Assembly (NCBI RefSeq): GCF_040807025.1
Contig: NC_090947.1
Coordinates: 5,890,001-5,954,000 of the forward strand
Length of the DNA: 64,000 bases
Origin: Struthio camelus
Taxonomy: Eukaryota; Chordata; Aves; Struthioniformes; Struthionidae
Direction: 5' to 3'
Of the stretch, positions 1 to 10,800 are shown piece by piece. The notes beneath the pieces are model-generated. The model saw nothing but the letters and a program-made list of their open reading frames with translations. It ran no database searches and had not been told where the DNA came from. The first letter of the stretch is position 1. Every line of letters begins with the position of its first letter. A program made the translations under genes and the position numbers.

Positions 1-960
1 CCAGCCGAGTGTCTAGCAGAGGTTCACGTTAGAGCCTGAACGTACGAGTGTTGAGATAACTGAACCGCAACTTTGGATGCTGTCTTGCTAATTATTCAGC
101 ATTCACCAAAATAACTAGAGCAACAATTCTGCAGATTATATTGGAATAGTTTGTGGTTGGCTTGAACCATTGTTTTCTCCTATGAGGACTGAAACACGAA
201 GCATTCTTAAAGGCCTATATTTTTTAAAATTATGACCTAAGTTTTTTTTTTTTTTTTACTTACTTGCTTCTCTTCTATCCATTCACTATAGAAGCGGGGG
301 GAAAAAACTCAAACAAACAAATAACTAATTGATGCCCGTTATTTTGCTTTCTGCTGTGCTTTTATTTCTTCTTATTGCTTGCTATCTAGTGTTTTTCCTC
401 CCTTTGGAGAGTTTATCAAAGAAGTAAAAGGAGAAATGAAACTCTGGTGATGCAATGTTTTCCAGGTGCATCTAAATCTTACCATGTCGAGAAGAAAAGA
501 GAAACTCAAAACCTGCCCTGAAATGTTTCAGTTTCAGGGCTCCAAATACTCTTCTAATGTTCTTGAAAGCACTTTAGGACAGACACACTCTTGATATGTG
601 TGTAGATGGTAAAGAAATTATCCTTTCCTGGTCGTACTACTCAAAGCCCTTGTGATACACTGTTCTACCCATCGTGCAGCTGTTTTAAAAATCCATGCGA
701 TTTTACTTCTTTAAAAAAAAAAAAACTCCAAAAACAAAGAGCTTCCTTTTACCTCCTTCAGACGTCTTTCTGCAGAGGGCTGTTTTTAGGTCAAGAAGCC
801 AACTCTGGTTTCAGGTAGCAGCCTGTCAGGCAGGATTTTTTTTTTTTTTTTGGCCCATGGATGAATGATTGGCCTAAATCAGGAATTCTCAAATTATGAT
901 TAGTCTCTTTGGGCATGAGCAACACACCTGTAATTTCTCACAGAATCTGCTTTGTGGCAC
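1..960. other. Intergenic AT-rich sequence
   Basis: No reading frame of more than about 70 codons and no recognisable protein. The stretch contains two uninterrupted T16 tracts, at 242-257 and 836-851, and a short inverted repeat at 515-540. Nothing else in it could be assigned. Confidence 0.7.
515..540. repeat. Short inverted repeat, 9-bp perfect arms
   Basis: GCCCTGAAA (515-523) and TTTCAGGGC (532-540) are exact reverse complements separated by 8 bases. It could form a small hairpin. Nothing around it indicates a function, and one arm pair of this size is not rare in 64 kb. Confidence 0.6.
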
Positions 961-1320
961 AAAAATCGCGTTCCCTCCTGCACCGGTGCGTGAAAGCCAT
1001 CCTTACGTAAGGAGCAGCCTAGCTCGCCTGTTTTATCGCTCTAGCGGCATTTGCGAACGTATGCGAACGCTCGGCGTGTTTGTTTGCGCGGTGACGGTTA
1101 GCGCTCGTTGAGCAGCGAGACTAATAGCGCTGCCTGGAGCCAAGCAAAGTGGAAGGTGGTTGCGGCATGAATTTCCCGGGCTTGATGCGCCAAACGCAGG
1201 CAGTCCTTAACCTGCAGCACCCCTGCCGTTCTTGGTGGTGTCGTCTGTGATTTCGGTTGTGCCAAACCAGAGGATGGCTTTACAAGCGATGGAAACGGCA
1301 CCTCCGTGCACAAAAGGCAT
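961..1320. promoter_or_regulatory. CpG-dense patch, possible CpG island
   Basis: I count 21 CpG dinucleotides in 961-1140, against AT-rich, CpG-poor sequence on the left side; density then falls but stays raised to about 1320. Inside are two perfect palindromes, GCACCGGTGC (980-989) and TCCTTACGTAAGGA (1000-1013), and a repeated word 'gcgaacg' near 1053 and 1063. CpG density like this marks unmethylated, often promoter, DNA in vertebrates. No exon or start site is recognisable beside it, so the promoter reading is an inference; CpG-rich patches also arise in birds by GC-biased gene conversion. Confidence 0.4.
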
Positions 1321-1549
1321 TAATAGCAGGGCTGGATGAGCGCTGGTCTGCTGCGGGTATGGGGGGGCTGGTGATGGAGCCATCTGGGCAGTCTCGCTCA
1401 GCCAGGATTTCCTCTGTCTTTCAACAGATCGGTCCCTTGTGCCTTCCCCACTTCCTTCTGGGCATCATCCGCCTCATTTTCTTTGGGCTCTGCTGGCTAA
1501 TTTCCCCCCCAGCTTCTTCTGCTGCAGTTAGAGGATTATCTATGCCTAA

Positions 1550-1605
1550 CAGCTAAGGGGAAACTGAGGCATCTAGCCGTTGAGTGTATCACACGAAATT
1601 TATCA
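1550..1605 (-). repeat. MIR-like SINE remnant
   Basis: The block around 1558-1572 matches the 'ggggaaactgaggca' core of the reverse complement of MIR, followed by a diverged 'ttgagtgtatcacacg' where MIR has its 'aagtgacttgcc...gtcacac' segment. The rest of the element is not recognisable. Only the short core supports the call. Confidence 0.3.
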
Positions 1606-4600
1606 GCAGAAGTGTAACTCTGAAATATTAAAAAAAAATCACAAGGCCGACAGGTTTCGAGGAAGATCAGGGTGCTATTAACTCGATTACCTCTCCAGAC
1701 AGGAGGGATGGACCAAGGGTAAAAACCTGGGACAGCAGAAGGGCAATATGGCTTTCCCCACCCAGTGTGTTCGCATCCTCCTATGCGCTAAGTGAGGAGA
1801 AAAGGTTTAATTAGGGAGAAAGATGAAAAGCGGTTTAGTTTCCACTCTCAAGTTAGAGTCTCAGGGATAAGCCAGGTCCTGAGTACCCAGAACAGTTCAT
1901 TCCCCGAAAGTTGTATCCAAGAAGTTGGGGTGTCAGTTGAGTTGACCCACATCTGTCAATAAGTGTGAGAATGCCTCAAATTAGAGATGTCTGGAGAAGC
2001 AGTGCCCAGGGGATGCGGCTTATCCAAGGCATCAGACCCCAGCTCTGACAGCTATGAAATCACTTTGTCAGCTGTGCTAGGTGAATGAAATGCAGAACAG
2101 ACCCTGTAACTAAGCTAACGTGTTAGGCAGTTATCAAGGAGTCTGTCTCCAAATTGAGTCACCAGTTTCTTATGTTAGCATGTTGTTAGACTAATCTTGT
2201 TTTTACTTCACAAGATTTAAAGAAATCTTGTCTTGCGATAGAAGTGATGGCAGGTGTGTGGCATCTACTGGGTATCTAACTTCCGACAGGTGTTGAGCAC
2301 GCTCAAGGTAGCATGCAACATGACACCGCCTCCCATGGCTGAAGGCTTCCTGAGGGAGTCTGCGGTCCACAAGGGCTGGTAGTGCAGGGCGCTGTGTCTG
2401 GGGGGTAGCTGACAAGCAGGCAGAGAGCAGAGCGAGGTTTTGAGGCCCCATGAGTCACTCTGAGCCCAGGGAGGGCTCTCTGACAAGGTCCCGTGGGCAC
2501 AAAGAGCGGTGGGGCTCTTCACCTAGGTGTCAGCTGTTCAGGAAGGGCTGGGCACAAACATAGGGATGTGCTGAGGAAGCTTCAAGTGCTGCTTCTCTGC
2601 ATGCCAGGATTCAGGCAGTGGCAATGTTGAACTGGCCAAGGACTGGTCCAGGCACGTATGAAAAATCACACCTGAGCTAAACATCATGCTAATAAAAGAA
2701 ACAGCCAGTTTAGGAAAAGCCAACTGATCTTGGTTTGGAGAGTTACCTACAGGTGCAACAGGTGGCTGCAACCCTTTTGGGATAAAATCCTGTTGCATTT
2801 TTCTCTTGTAGAAAGGGAAGATCTCACATCTGTCGAGAAGGACTTCACTGAGTGGTCAAAGAATGCATGCATGAAGTCTGAAGGAGAATCTCCTCAACGC
2901 TTGCAGTTAAGCAAGGGGTTAAAATGGAAAACGTTAATGCTAGAAGAACTAGACAGTGCATATGGCCTTTATCAGGTACTTATGTAATAATTTCTGGTTG
3001 TGATGTACAAAAATGTTTAGGGATTTGGGCACCAAGGTCTCACTCATTTTTTTCTGGCAGCTTTGAGCCTCTCAGTCTTCTGCAAAAGTTGTTATAATTT
3101 GTCTGTAGAAGGAGCACTTATATTCAATTTATTATCTTCAGATAACTTCAGGTCTCACTGACTAGTGGTGGCTGCATAGTAAAAGTTACCTTTTCTACTG
3201 GATGAATCAATCTCAAATGATGTTTTCATTCTCTCAGTGTGCAGGAGAGATGCAACTGATTGTCTTCAGGCAGAGGCTGAAATTAGGTCTCATCCATCTT
3301 GGGAGAACACTCTAACCAATGAGTTATTGAATAAAAGCCGGCGGTGCCAGAGCTGCCACTTGTCCTCCCCACCTTTTTTAAGAGAAAGAGTGAGAGAATT
3401 ATCCTGCTCAAACTCTTAAATTGAAAGGCTGAAGTGCCACATTAAGGAGCAAAGCCCAAGCATTAGGAAAACACAGAAGTGTAGAGTTATGTGGAGAGGT
3501 GAGATGAAAGACGCCTCCATCCGAATTCCTTCCTCTATTGACCACGGAAGGTCTCCCATTCCGTTTGCTGAGTCCGGGCTATTGCCCGTTGTTGGGATAC
3601 TTGAATGTGTCTTGTTCTGAGGCATACTGCTCTTCCCACCCATTCACCACGCAGGAAACGTCTCCATCCACTCCAGGCTCTGGATTTTGCTGTGGAGATC
3701 AGCTTCTGGAGAGCTCTGGTAATGCTCAAGGTTGCAGCCCTGCGGTCCCTTTTTCAACAGTTTGACCCAGTAAAGTCAATGAAAGTGAGAGCATTGCCTC
3801 TGAGAGCCTTAGGATTCACCTATATTTAGAAGCAAATGCATAATAATTGAAATAGTGAATGCAAAATACAACAGCTCTCATTCTGGAGAATAATAGAATA
3901 ATAGTAGGGTTTTTTTGGATTTACTTAATGTATTCTCTTATTCTAGCATAAGCACATCCAGAAACGCTCTTCTAGTCAATTTTCAGGTGTTAACAAGCTG
4001 CTTTTCTTGGTCTCACAAGCTCATCTTTGAAATGGGAATAACTTAGTTTCCCATATGCTGTGGAAAGCTATTTCATAGTGGGAATCTTCTGTATAGTCAT
4101 ACAAAAGTTTAGTGGACCAGGTGGAAAATATTTGGCAATTAAATTGAGTGCTATGGAGCTAGAGCTTGGAATGACGCAGTCGATCTACTCAAAGTTTGTG
4201 TCTCCTGTTGTCAGCAGTTGATTGCGTTGATTCCCAATGTTGCTCTTCAGTGGGGGAAAAAGCCCTTGAAGAGATGGCAAAAAATTTCAGCTGCTTTCTG
4301 ATAACTACATTTGAACAGATGGTTGCGTTTATCTGAAAGGAAATGGTTAAAAGCAGTTCTAGCTTTGAAGTTGTACGGCAAACTTATTGGGCTATTAACA
4401 AAGAAAAGTTGCTTTCTGTGAATGCAGGAAGTGGCCTCCAATAAAGTTTACAGAATTTCACAGAACAACGGACATAAAAAGGTCAAGACTCTCCTCAGCT
4501 CTTCATGTCTAATTTTATTTCGAGCAGTAGCTCTCTCTACTGGTTTAAAATACTGAAGTTCGAGCCATAATGTTGAATGGTTGCCGTCATCCTAAAGGTG

Positions 4601-5254
4601 AAGTCATCCTTTTGAAGCAGCAGTTAAGGGTGGATCAGTCACTGGTTTTCAAAACTGCATAGTATTTTCATGACGATTAGTAGCTGGTGTTAGATCACCA
4701 ATAAAACACTTTTCCTCAGTGCAGAAAAGGCCAACTTCAGGATTTTTTTTTCTTTCTCCAGCTTTTTTTTTTTTTTCCAGGAGCGACATTATGTATGCAG
4801 AAGTGATTAGTCTCGTAGCTCAATAAAAGAGTTTGCTCAGCCTTTCCAGACTAACTTGACTGGAGGCACCAATAAACCATTTCAGCCCCAGAACGCGTGA
4901 CTTGTAGAAAGTAATAAGCATGGATAAACACTTGGTTTGGCTGGAAATTGTTGCACAGTATTGTTTCAAATAGTGCCCACAATGATTAAATTCACCTTGA
5001 ATTTAACAGCTGCTCTCCCTGGAACAAAGGACAATATTCAGGCTGGCTACTAAAATCTACACACGTGCTCAATATTGCACGGGAAGGAGGAGAGAGGAAA
5101 CTAGCACAGACTGTGATGATTGCCGGAGAAGTTCCTTGTAATTTTAGGATTATCCAACTCCTAGAATATGTGGTGAGGGATCCCGAGAAATCCCACCGAA
5201 TCCATGCCTGTCTGTAAAGGAAGGATCCCATATCTCTCTGTATCCCTAAGAGCT
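1606..5254. other. Intergenic sequence, no gene recognised
   Basis: About 3.6 kb with only short open frames. The frame at 2730-2987 (85 codons, plus strand) was inspected and resembles no family I know. Near 3770-3830 a segment with 'agtaaagtcaatgaaag' followed by 'ccttaggattcacct' resembles pieces of the widespread sauropsid 'gaagtcaatgg' repeats, too diverged to delimit. A run of T near 4764-4775 lies in an otherwise plain AT-rich stretch. Nothing else could be assigned. Confidence 0.6.
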
Positions 5255-5715
5255 GTTTATGCAGCCCGTTCTTAGAAATTTCCGGCGATGGAGCTCCTGC
5301 TATTCCCCGTGCTTTGCCCTCCTTGCTGCTAGACGAGTTTTCCTCATGTTGAAGCAGTATCTCCCTTGCTGTAATCTAAGCCCACAAGTCCTTGTCCCAG
5401 CTGCAGGGGATGTGTGGGGAATAACCCGTTCCCTTTATGTGATTGCCTTCTATGTTCTGAGGTATGTCACTAATAACTTTCCTCAGCCTTTCCAGGTCCC
5501 TCATCCTTACCATCATGGTGACATTTGGTGAACTTCTCCTTAGTCCTACTGCCCTTCTCTGGGCTTCCCCCAACAGGACAGTGCCCTTCTTTTTGAACGG
5601 CAGTGTCCAAAATGAAGCACGGCACACCAGCTGGGCCCCGTCAGCACCCGGCAGAGAAGGAGATTTACTTCCCATGTCTCGTGGACGTTGCTCCTGCCTG
5701 TATTTCCCTGTGACG
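5255..5715 (-). mobile_element. CR1 LINE fragment, old subfamily, 3' region
   Basis: Read on the plus strand this follows the reverse complement of the CR1 3' region block by block: 'gcgatggagctcc' near 5285; 'atctcccttgctgtaatc' near 5360, followed by 'aagcccacaagtccttgtccc'; 'cctcagcctttccagg' near 5483; the 'cttctctgggcttcccccaac' block near 5553; 'gtgtccaaaatgaagcac' near 5603 with 'accagctggg' after it; and 'ttacttcccatgtctcgtgg' near 5666. The word order matches the older CR1 type found in crocodilians, turtles and birds rather than the youngest avian copies. The many substitutions indicate an ancient insertion. No reverse transcriptase coding part is present, which is normal because CR1 copies are usually truncated at the 5' end. 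A 126-codon open frame on the minus strand here is fortuitous. The boundary at 5255 is approximate. Confidence 0.8.
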
Positions 5716-8460
5716 TCACCGTGAGAAGTACCGCGGCGTTGCTGTGAAAATGCCACTGCGCCGTGGCGGGGTGCTAGGACTGCTTCATGGCCTGATGCTC
5801 AGGGAGCCCCAGGCTCTCGCTGTCCCACCGGAGCCAGAAGGTAATCGGGGCATTCAGCCTTTGGCAGGAGCAGTCTTGGAATAAGTGAGAGCTGGCTGGA
5901 AATTTAAGCCATGAAAATAAAAAAAGAGTATGATAAATCTTTGCTGGAAATCAGTGCATTTTAAATACGGGATGTTTTTTTATTGCAGCCTCTATACCAG
6001 TTGGTTAATGCCCTTGATTTCTTATAAAAGCCGGAGGAAATAACTTTGTACAGCAGGATAAGCATGCATTTGACGAAGTTCCAGGTACGGCAATAGCTAA
6101 GAGCCATGAAAGCTAGGAAGAAAATAGCTGCCAACAGTCCTGTCTAACTAGGATGATCCTGATTTTCTACTTGCCCTGTCGAATTCTGCTCCCACATTAT
6201 TTTCTGATGAGGCTGAGGACAGGATTTCCCTTCCAGAGCCACCTTCGTTCCTAGCAGTTTGAACAGTGTTTTCTCTGTGGGGTATGGAGAGTCCTGGAAA
6301 GAAAACTGTGCCTCTCTTCTCCTGCCTCACCTCCATTTTGCCTACAAGGACTGCCAGGTACTGAGCAAGGAGGACACCCAAGATGGGAAGAGATTTAACC
6401 TCTAAGGTTCAAACTTCTTCTGCCGAGAACAGGACCACATCCAAGATGATATTTATGAAAGCGTTTTAGAAGAAACCGATTTGCCGTTGGAGGTTGCCAG
6501 AGGAATGGGTCACTCACTCCCAATCACAGCAATTGGAAATACCAGACCAAAATTTCCCTGATAAGGAGAGCAACAGGCCAGGTAAGACTTCACCATCCCT
6601 TGATAAGAAAGTCTCTGTGCTGGAGAAGTTTGTATGTGTGGACTGGCTGGATGCTTCCAAAATGTGCATGAGCAATTAAGCTTCGGCATTCTGGTCTGAA
6701 ATAAACCCAAACCCTGAGTGTTTGAGGTTTCCTGCCACGGAAGATAAATATATTTTTGCAGCTGTTAGCAATGGGGATTATGGGTGTGCTATGCAGTTGC
6801 AATGTTTTATCTTGCATACTTGTGTAGCACTGCAACGGGAGTTTAAAAACTTCAAATTTTAACACTTCTCCGGAGGAAAAAAAGATGATTTTTTTGAGTC
6901 TTCCAGGTCATAGTGCAACACATATGGGAGAAAGCCTGAGGTAATGGTTACAATACTTTTCCTTTGTTCTGGCAGAGCACCCCTTTCAAGACCGATGAAG
7001 GACATCACGCGTTTGGATGACCAGTTATTTCTGGTAATATATGAAGCGAAAAGGGAAAATATGACACTACTAGAAAAATATAAACTTCAGGCTTTCAGGC
7101 ACTTTCACAGTCCTTTAACATAAGTTGAAAATAGATGCTTAAAAGTTGGCTAGAAATATTTACCCATGGTTACAGATTAAGCAAAATGTCTATTTTATGC
7201 CTTTTTCCTCATCAACCTGCTTAAAATTGCTAAGAAATTAGTTTTCACTCTGAGTAATACAGGCCTATACACGTTTTTCTTCCTTCTAATATGTAAAATA
7301 ATTATTTTTTGGCCTGCTTCGTAAATTTGAAGTTAGCCAGACACGTAACTAAACGATTATGAAGTAAGAAGCTTTTTTTTTTTTGGTGTGTGTGGGGGGA
7401 GGGGGTCCTTTTTTTTTTTTTTTTTGCGCTAGAAGAGTAAAGATGCTTGATGGAGTGCAAGCCCCGATCTGGAGCACTTCAGTTCAAGTACTTTCTTGGC
7501 TGCAGATTTTGCTCTGTCCAATGAAATTCAATTCTCTGCCAGGACGTTAGGGATAAGGGCATTCTGCTTCACACAGCTGTCTGGAAGACAAATAGCTTTA
7601 AGTAACAAATCATACCAGGGTGAGAGGGTGGGGTGTATGGAATGTGTAGGCTAGACGTGGGACGTATGGGAAGGCTTATATTGAAACCTTGAACGTGCAC
7701 GCAGACCATGGTTTGGAAGGAGAAGTTCAAGCCTTTTTGCCCTGTTAGATGAATTGGACCGAAACGGTATAATAGTCTTTTCAAGCCTATAGTGCTAATG
7801 TTTGGCTCTCAGAAATCTGTGCAGGTGTGTAACTCGGTACTTCTACGCCCAAAGGTATTCCTGCGTGTGCTTCTTCGTGGACTGGGGCTCCAAAACGCCA
7901 CATCAAAGCACAATGACGTTGTTTAGGGAAAGGGAAGAGAGCCTCCCCTTGAAATGTTATCTCCTCCTCGCTGGATGCTTCTGACGGGGCGCGTTGCTTC
8001 AACTGCCCGTACAAGCGCGTTGCTCAAAATAAAAACGTGGCACTGCGCAGGTGGAAAGGACGAAATGTTTCGGGAGGGCTTAAGCAGAAATAAGAGCACG
8101 TGGCTAGAAATACCTCTCCTGCTATGCAGGGGGGGACGTCAATGTCAAGAGCCCCTGTGGATGTGGGTAAGGTAGGATGCCCGAGTAGGGTCTGCTTTTT
8201 TGGCTCTCTTAGCGCACAGCTCTAGCAGGAGCCCACCCTGCTGCTAGTATTTGCAGCTTTGGGTCTGACTTTGGCATGAAGTTTTAATACCAGCACAGAG
8301 GGAGTAATGGACAGTGTTTTCCCCTTGCAAGGAGTGAAAAGCAGGGTGTGTGTTCATCAGGTGCCGTTGAACAGATCTTGGGGCAAAGATAGAGGAACGC
8401 ATGGGGAAGAAAAGCTGTGAAAACGTGGGTGACGAACCCCTTTCGAGACGATTCTGCCTC
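5716..8460. other. Intergenic sequence, no gene recognised
   Basis: Plain noncoding sequence. It holds a T12 tract at 7373-7384, a G-rich run directly after it (7393-7405) and a T17 tract at 7409-7425. From about 7960 to 8060 CpG becomes locally more frequent ('gacggggcgcgttgc', 'acaagcgcgttgc', the latter two sharing 'gcgcgttgc'). No protein family, exon pair or RNA gene could be recognised. Confidence 0.6.
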
Positions 8461-8700
8461 AGTCAGCAGTTTCGGTAGCCGTACGGTCAGCATTTAGTGT
8501 GTGCGCGGCGGGGAGGGCGTCTTCCCTTCTCACCCGGAGAAGAAATCCATCAACGTCTTGGTCACCCCCTCCGCAGCAAAATCCGTCGGTCGGAGGGAGG
8601 CTGGCGGCACGGGGTTAACGTTTCCTCCCCTCGGCGTGAGTGACAGTTCCCGTTTCCCTCCGACATGAACTTCTGCGGTCACGGTTGCGCTCCAACCTGG
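8461..8700. promoter_or_regulatory. CpG-dense patch, possible CpG island
   Basis: I count 23 CpG dinucleotides in these 240 bases, clearly above the neighbouring sequence. The patch is GC-rich ('gtgcgcggcggggagggcg', 'atccgtcggtcggagggag'). No TATA box, exon or transcript start can be identified, so a promoter role is only a possibility. A C10 run follows at about 8803-8812. Confidence 0.4.
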
Positions 8701-10560
8701 ATGCCTGACAAATCCCCCGAAGGCCAGACTGTGCGGGTCAAGTTCAGATGTCTGGCAAAAGCTGAGCCAAGGCGGGCACGTCTGCTTTGAGAGCTGGTAG
8801 TCCCCCCCCCCCCAACCTTTGCTGGCCTGCACCGGGGTGGGAAGGCAAAGATGATAAATGATTCACGAGAACATTTTTCTCGGTGCACGCTAAGTGCCAC
8901 GGGGCTCTGGAGTAAAATTGGAAAACTTAATTCCTTGGTACGGGCAAGCCTTCGTTCACAGCCCGGAGAGCATCTCCCTTGCTCTCCAACAGCCTTAAAG
9001 CACCAGGGAAAGCCCGCGTAGTTGCAGTCATTATTTTATGACATGACAGAAAAAGGCTTTATAAGCCCATGGGGAGAAGCGCGGAGAGCTTCCAGTTCTT
9101 TGTTTCAGGTTTTGGCACGTTTATGTCCCTAGAAACGTGGTCCGGACAGGTGCAGCCTTCTCTTCCGAGCCAGCGACGACAGGTTGGCAAGTTCAAATCG
9201 TTCACAGACCCTGTAGATGCTCTTGTCGCTCGCTGGTCTTGGAAATGCAGATTGATGGGAACTGAGGAGATTTCACTTTTTCTGAGGTTGAAAGTTGCAT
9301 TTTGCCAGCAGCCGCTTCAGCTCCAAATTAAGGAAAGTTTCATCTGGGTGGCATCTGACATGTGGCTTGCCATAAATTTGGAAATGAGTAAGATGCCACT
9401 TTGGAGCGAAACAAAATCCCCTGATATTAACACATTACAACCATGTTTTCTCCTGTAGAGTACTGAATATAAGCTGCTATTTAAAGTCATTTTAGTGGGA
9501 AACATCTGCTGGTGGTGGCCAGCAGATGATGGTGGTGGCTCTCTGTGCTATTTGCTTGCAGGATTCAGACGTTTGTCTTCCGTTTCTAGAGGCTACGTCC
9601 ATACACTGAACTTCAAGATTGAGTTGCTCTCAGAAGATCTGTACGTCGGTGACTAGTATTTGTCTGAGATCATGGTGCAAATCCTGTTTCTGTTTGCAGA
9701 TCAGCACGGCGGGCCCGTGGCATCTGCCTGCGTCCCAGACGGAGTAGCACCATCTTTGCCGCTGCGTTCCCTCGTCTCATGGCAGAGGCGAAAAGGGGTC
9801 ACTTGGCCTCTCTAGGTGACAGGCCCTCTTATCCAAAGACCACGAGAGGTGTGTGAAAAGCGCATGCCGTGAGTGTGTATTTGAGACAGATCTAAGCTTT
9901 AAAGAAGAATTCCCCTGGGGGTTATGGGTCACACTGGACATTATTTACTAATATTTATTTTTAAATGTTTAAACGCATCCGCTTGAGGAGGAGACTTTTA
10001 ATATGGAAAAAGTCAAATTCCGGCAAATGAGAAATTCAATCTGACCTAGATTTCTGGCCAGAAATCCTGATCGGTATAAAGTAGCTACACTGAAGTTCTT
10101 ACTCTCCAATTAGAGAGATGTCGGAAAGAGCACAGCTAAGCAGCAGTCTGGTAAACATAGGAATGTTTTCATTAAACAGCTTTGGGATACAAAATTATTT
10201 ATACTGACCTTGTTTTCCAACTCTTCTGAGGCCCAAGGAGAAATCTTGAGACTCTGTAAGAAGTAAGGCCCCTTCATTATATTGCTTCCCATCTGTCAGG
10301 TTAGTTTTTAGGATATGGAGGTATTCATCTCTCTGGAAGTAATGGGGATTTCACAGGCCGGAAAAAACACAAATGAAACTTTGTTTATCAATGAAGGGCC
10401 TAAGAGAGCTTTGCCTCATCATATGGGCACGAACTTAATTACAGCCAGCTGAGTTAGGCTGGTGTGAGCAAGCTCATATTTGTCCCCCGAGGTGATATTG
10501 CAGAGCATGTAGCTTTTTGGAGGTGCAAAAACTAACGTTTCAGGTCAAGGTCATTGAGTG
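8701..10560. other. Intergenic sequence, no gene recognised
   Basis: Contains a 129-codon plus-strand open frame (9069-9458) whose translation I do not recognise; it lacks domain features and sits in low-complexity noncoding surroundings, so it is probably chance. The hairpin at 9503-9528 is listed separately. The remainder is unremarkable. Confidence 0.6.
9503..9528. repeat. Perfect stem-loop, 10-bp arms and 6-base loop
   Basis: CATCTGCTGG (9503-9512) and CCAGCAGATG (9519-9528) are exact reverse complements around the loop TGGTGG. It is immediately followed by a second 'atggtggtggct' run, so the hairpin lies in a small GGT-rich cluster. It is too short for a microRNA precursor. The structure is plain in the sequence; any function is unknown. 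Confidence 0.75.
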
Positions 10561-10800
10561 GAAAGAGTTCCTGGGGGTCTCGTGCACCTCCTTCTCTGGG
10601 TTTGTGGTACGATCGTCTTTCCGAACGGCGTGCGTGCAGGACCCGCGAAGGTGAGGGTTGAATGTAGCCCCAGGTGAAGGCGACGGACGAGCAGAACGAC
10701 TGCTGCCCCGAGGAAACCGAAGGAGCTAGCGCAGCAGCCCGGGGAAACGGCCCGGCCCAGTGCGCGCGCCTGGCGTGGGACGGGTGCCCCACCATGTAAC
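10561..10800. promoter_or_regulatory. CpG island candidate
   Basis: I count 24 CpG dinucleotides in 240 bases of GC-rich sequence, including 'tgcgcgcgcctggcgtggg' near 10760. Flanks on both sides are ordinary and CpG-poor. Two overlapping minus-strand open frames (84 and 87 codons) cross it, but long frames are expected in GC-rich DNA and neither resembles a known protein. A promoter or first exon of an unseen transcript is possible. Confidence 0.45.

Noticed and set aside
4450-4475. 'cagaatttcacagaacaac', similar to the terminal repeats of CR1
   Set aside because: No CR1 body follows on either side; the word is short and low in complexity.
5376-5756. 126-codon minus-strand open frame
   Set aside because: It lies on the 3' region of a CR1 copy, which does not code for protein in the intact element.
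9069-9458. 129-codon plus-strand open frame
   Set aside because: Unrecognisable translation, no supporting splice or promoter signal.
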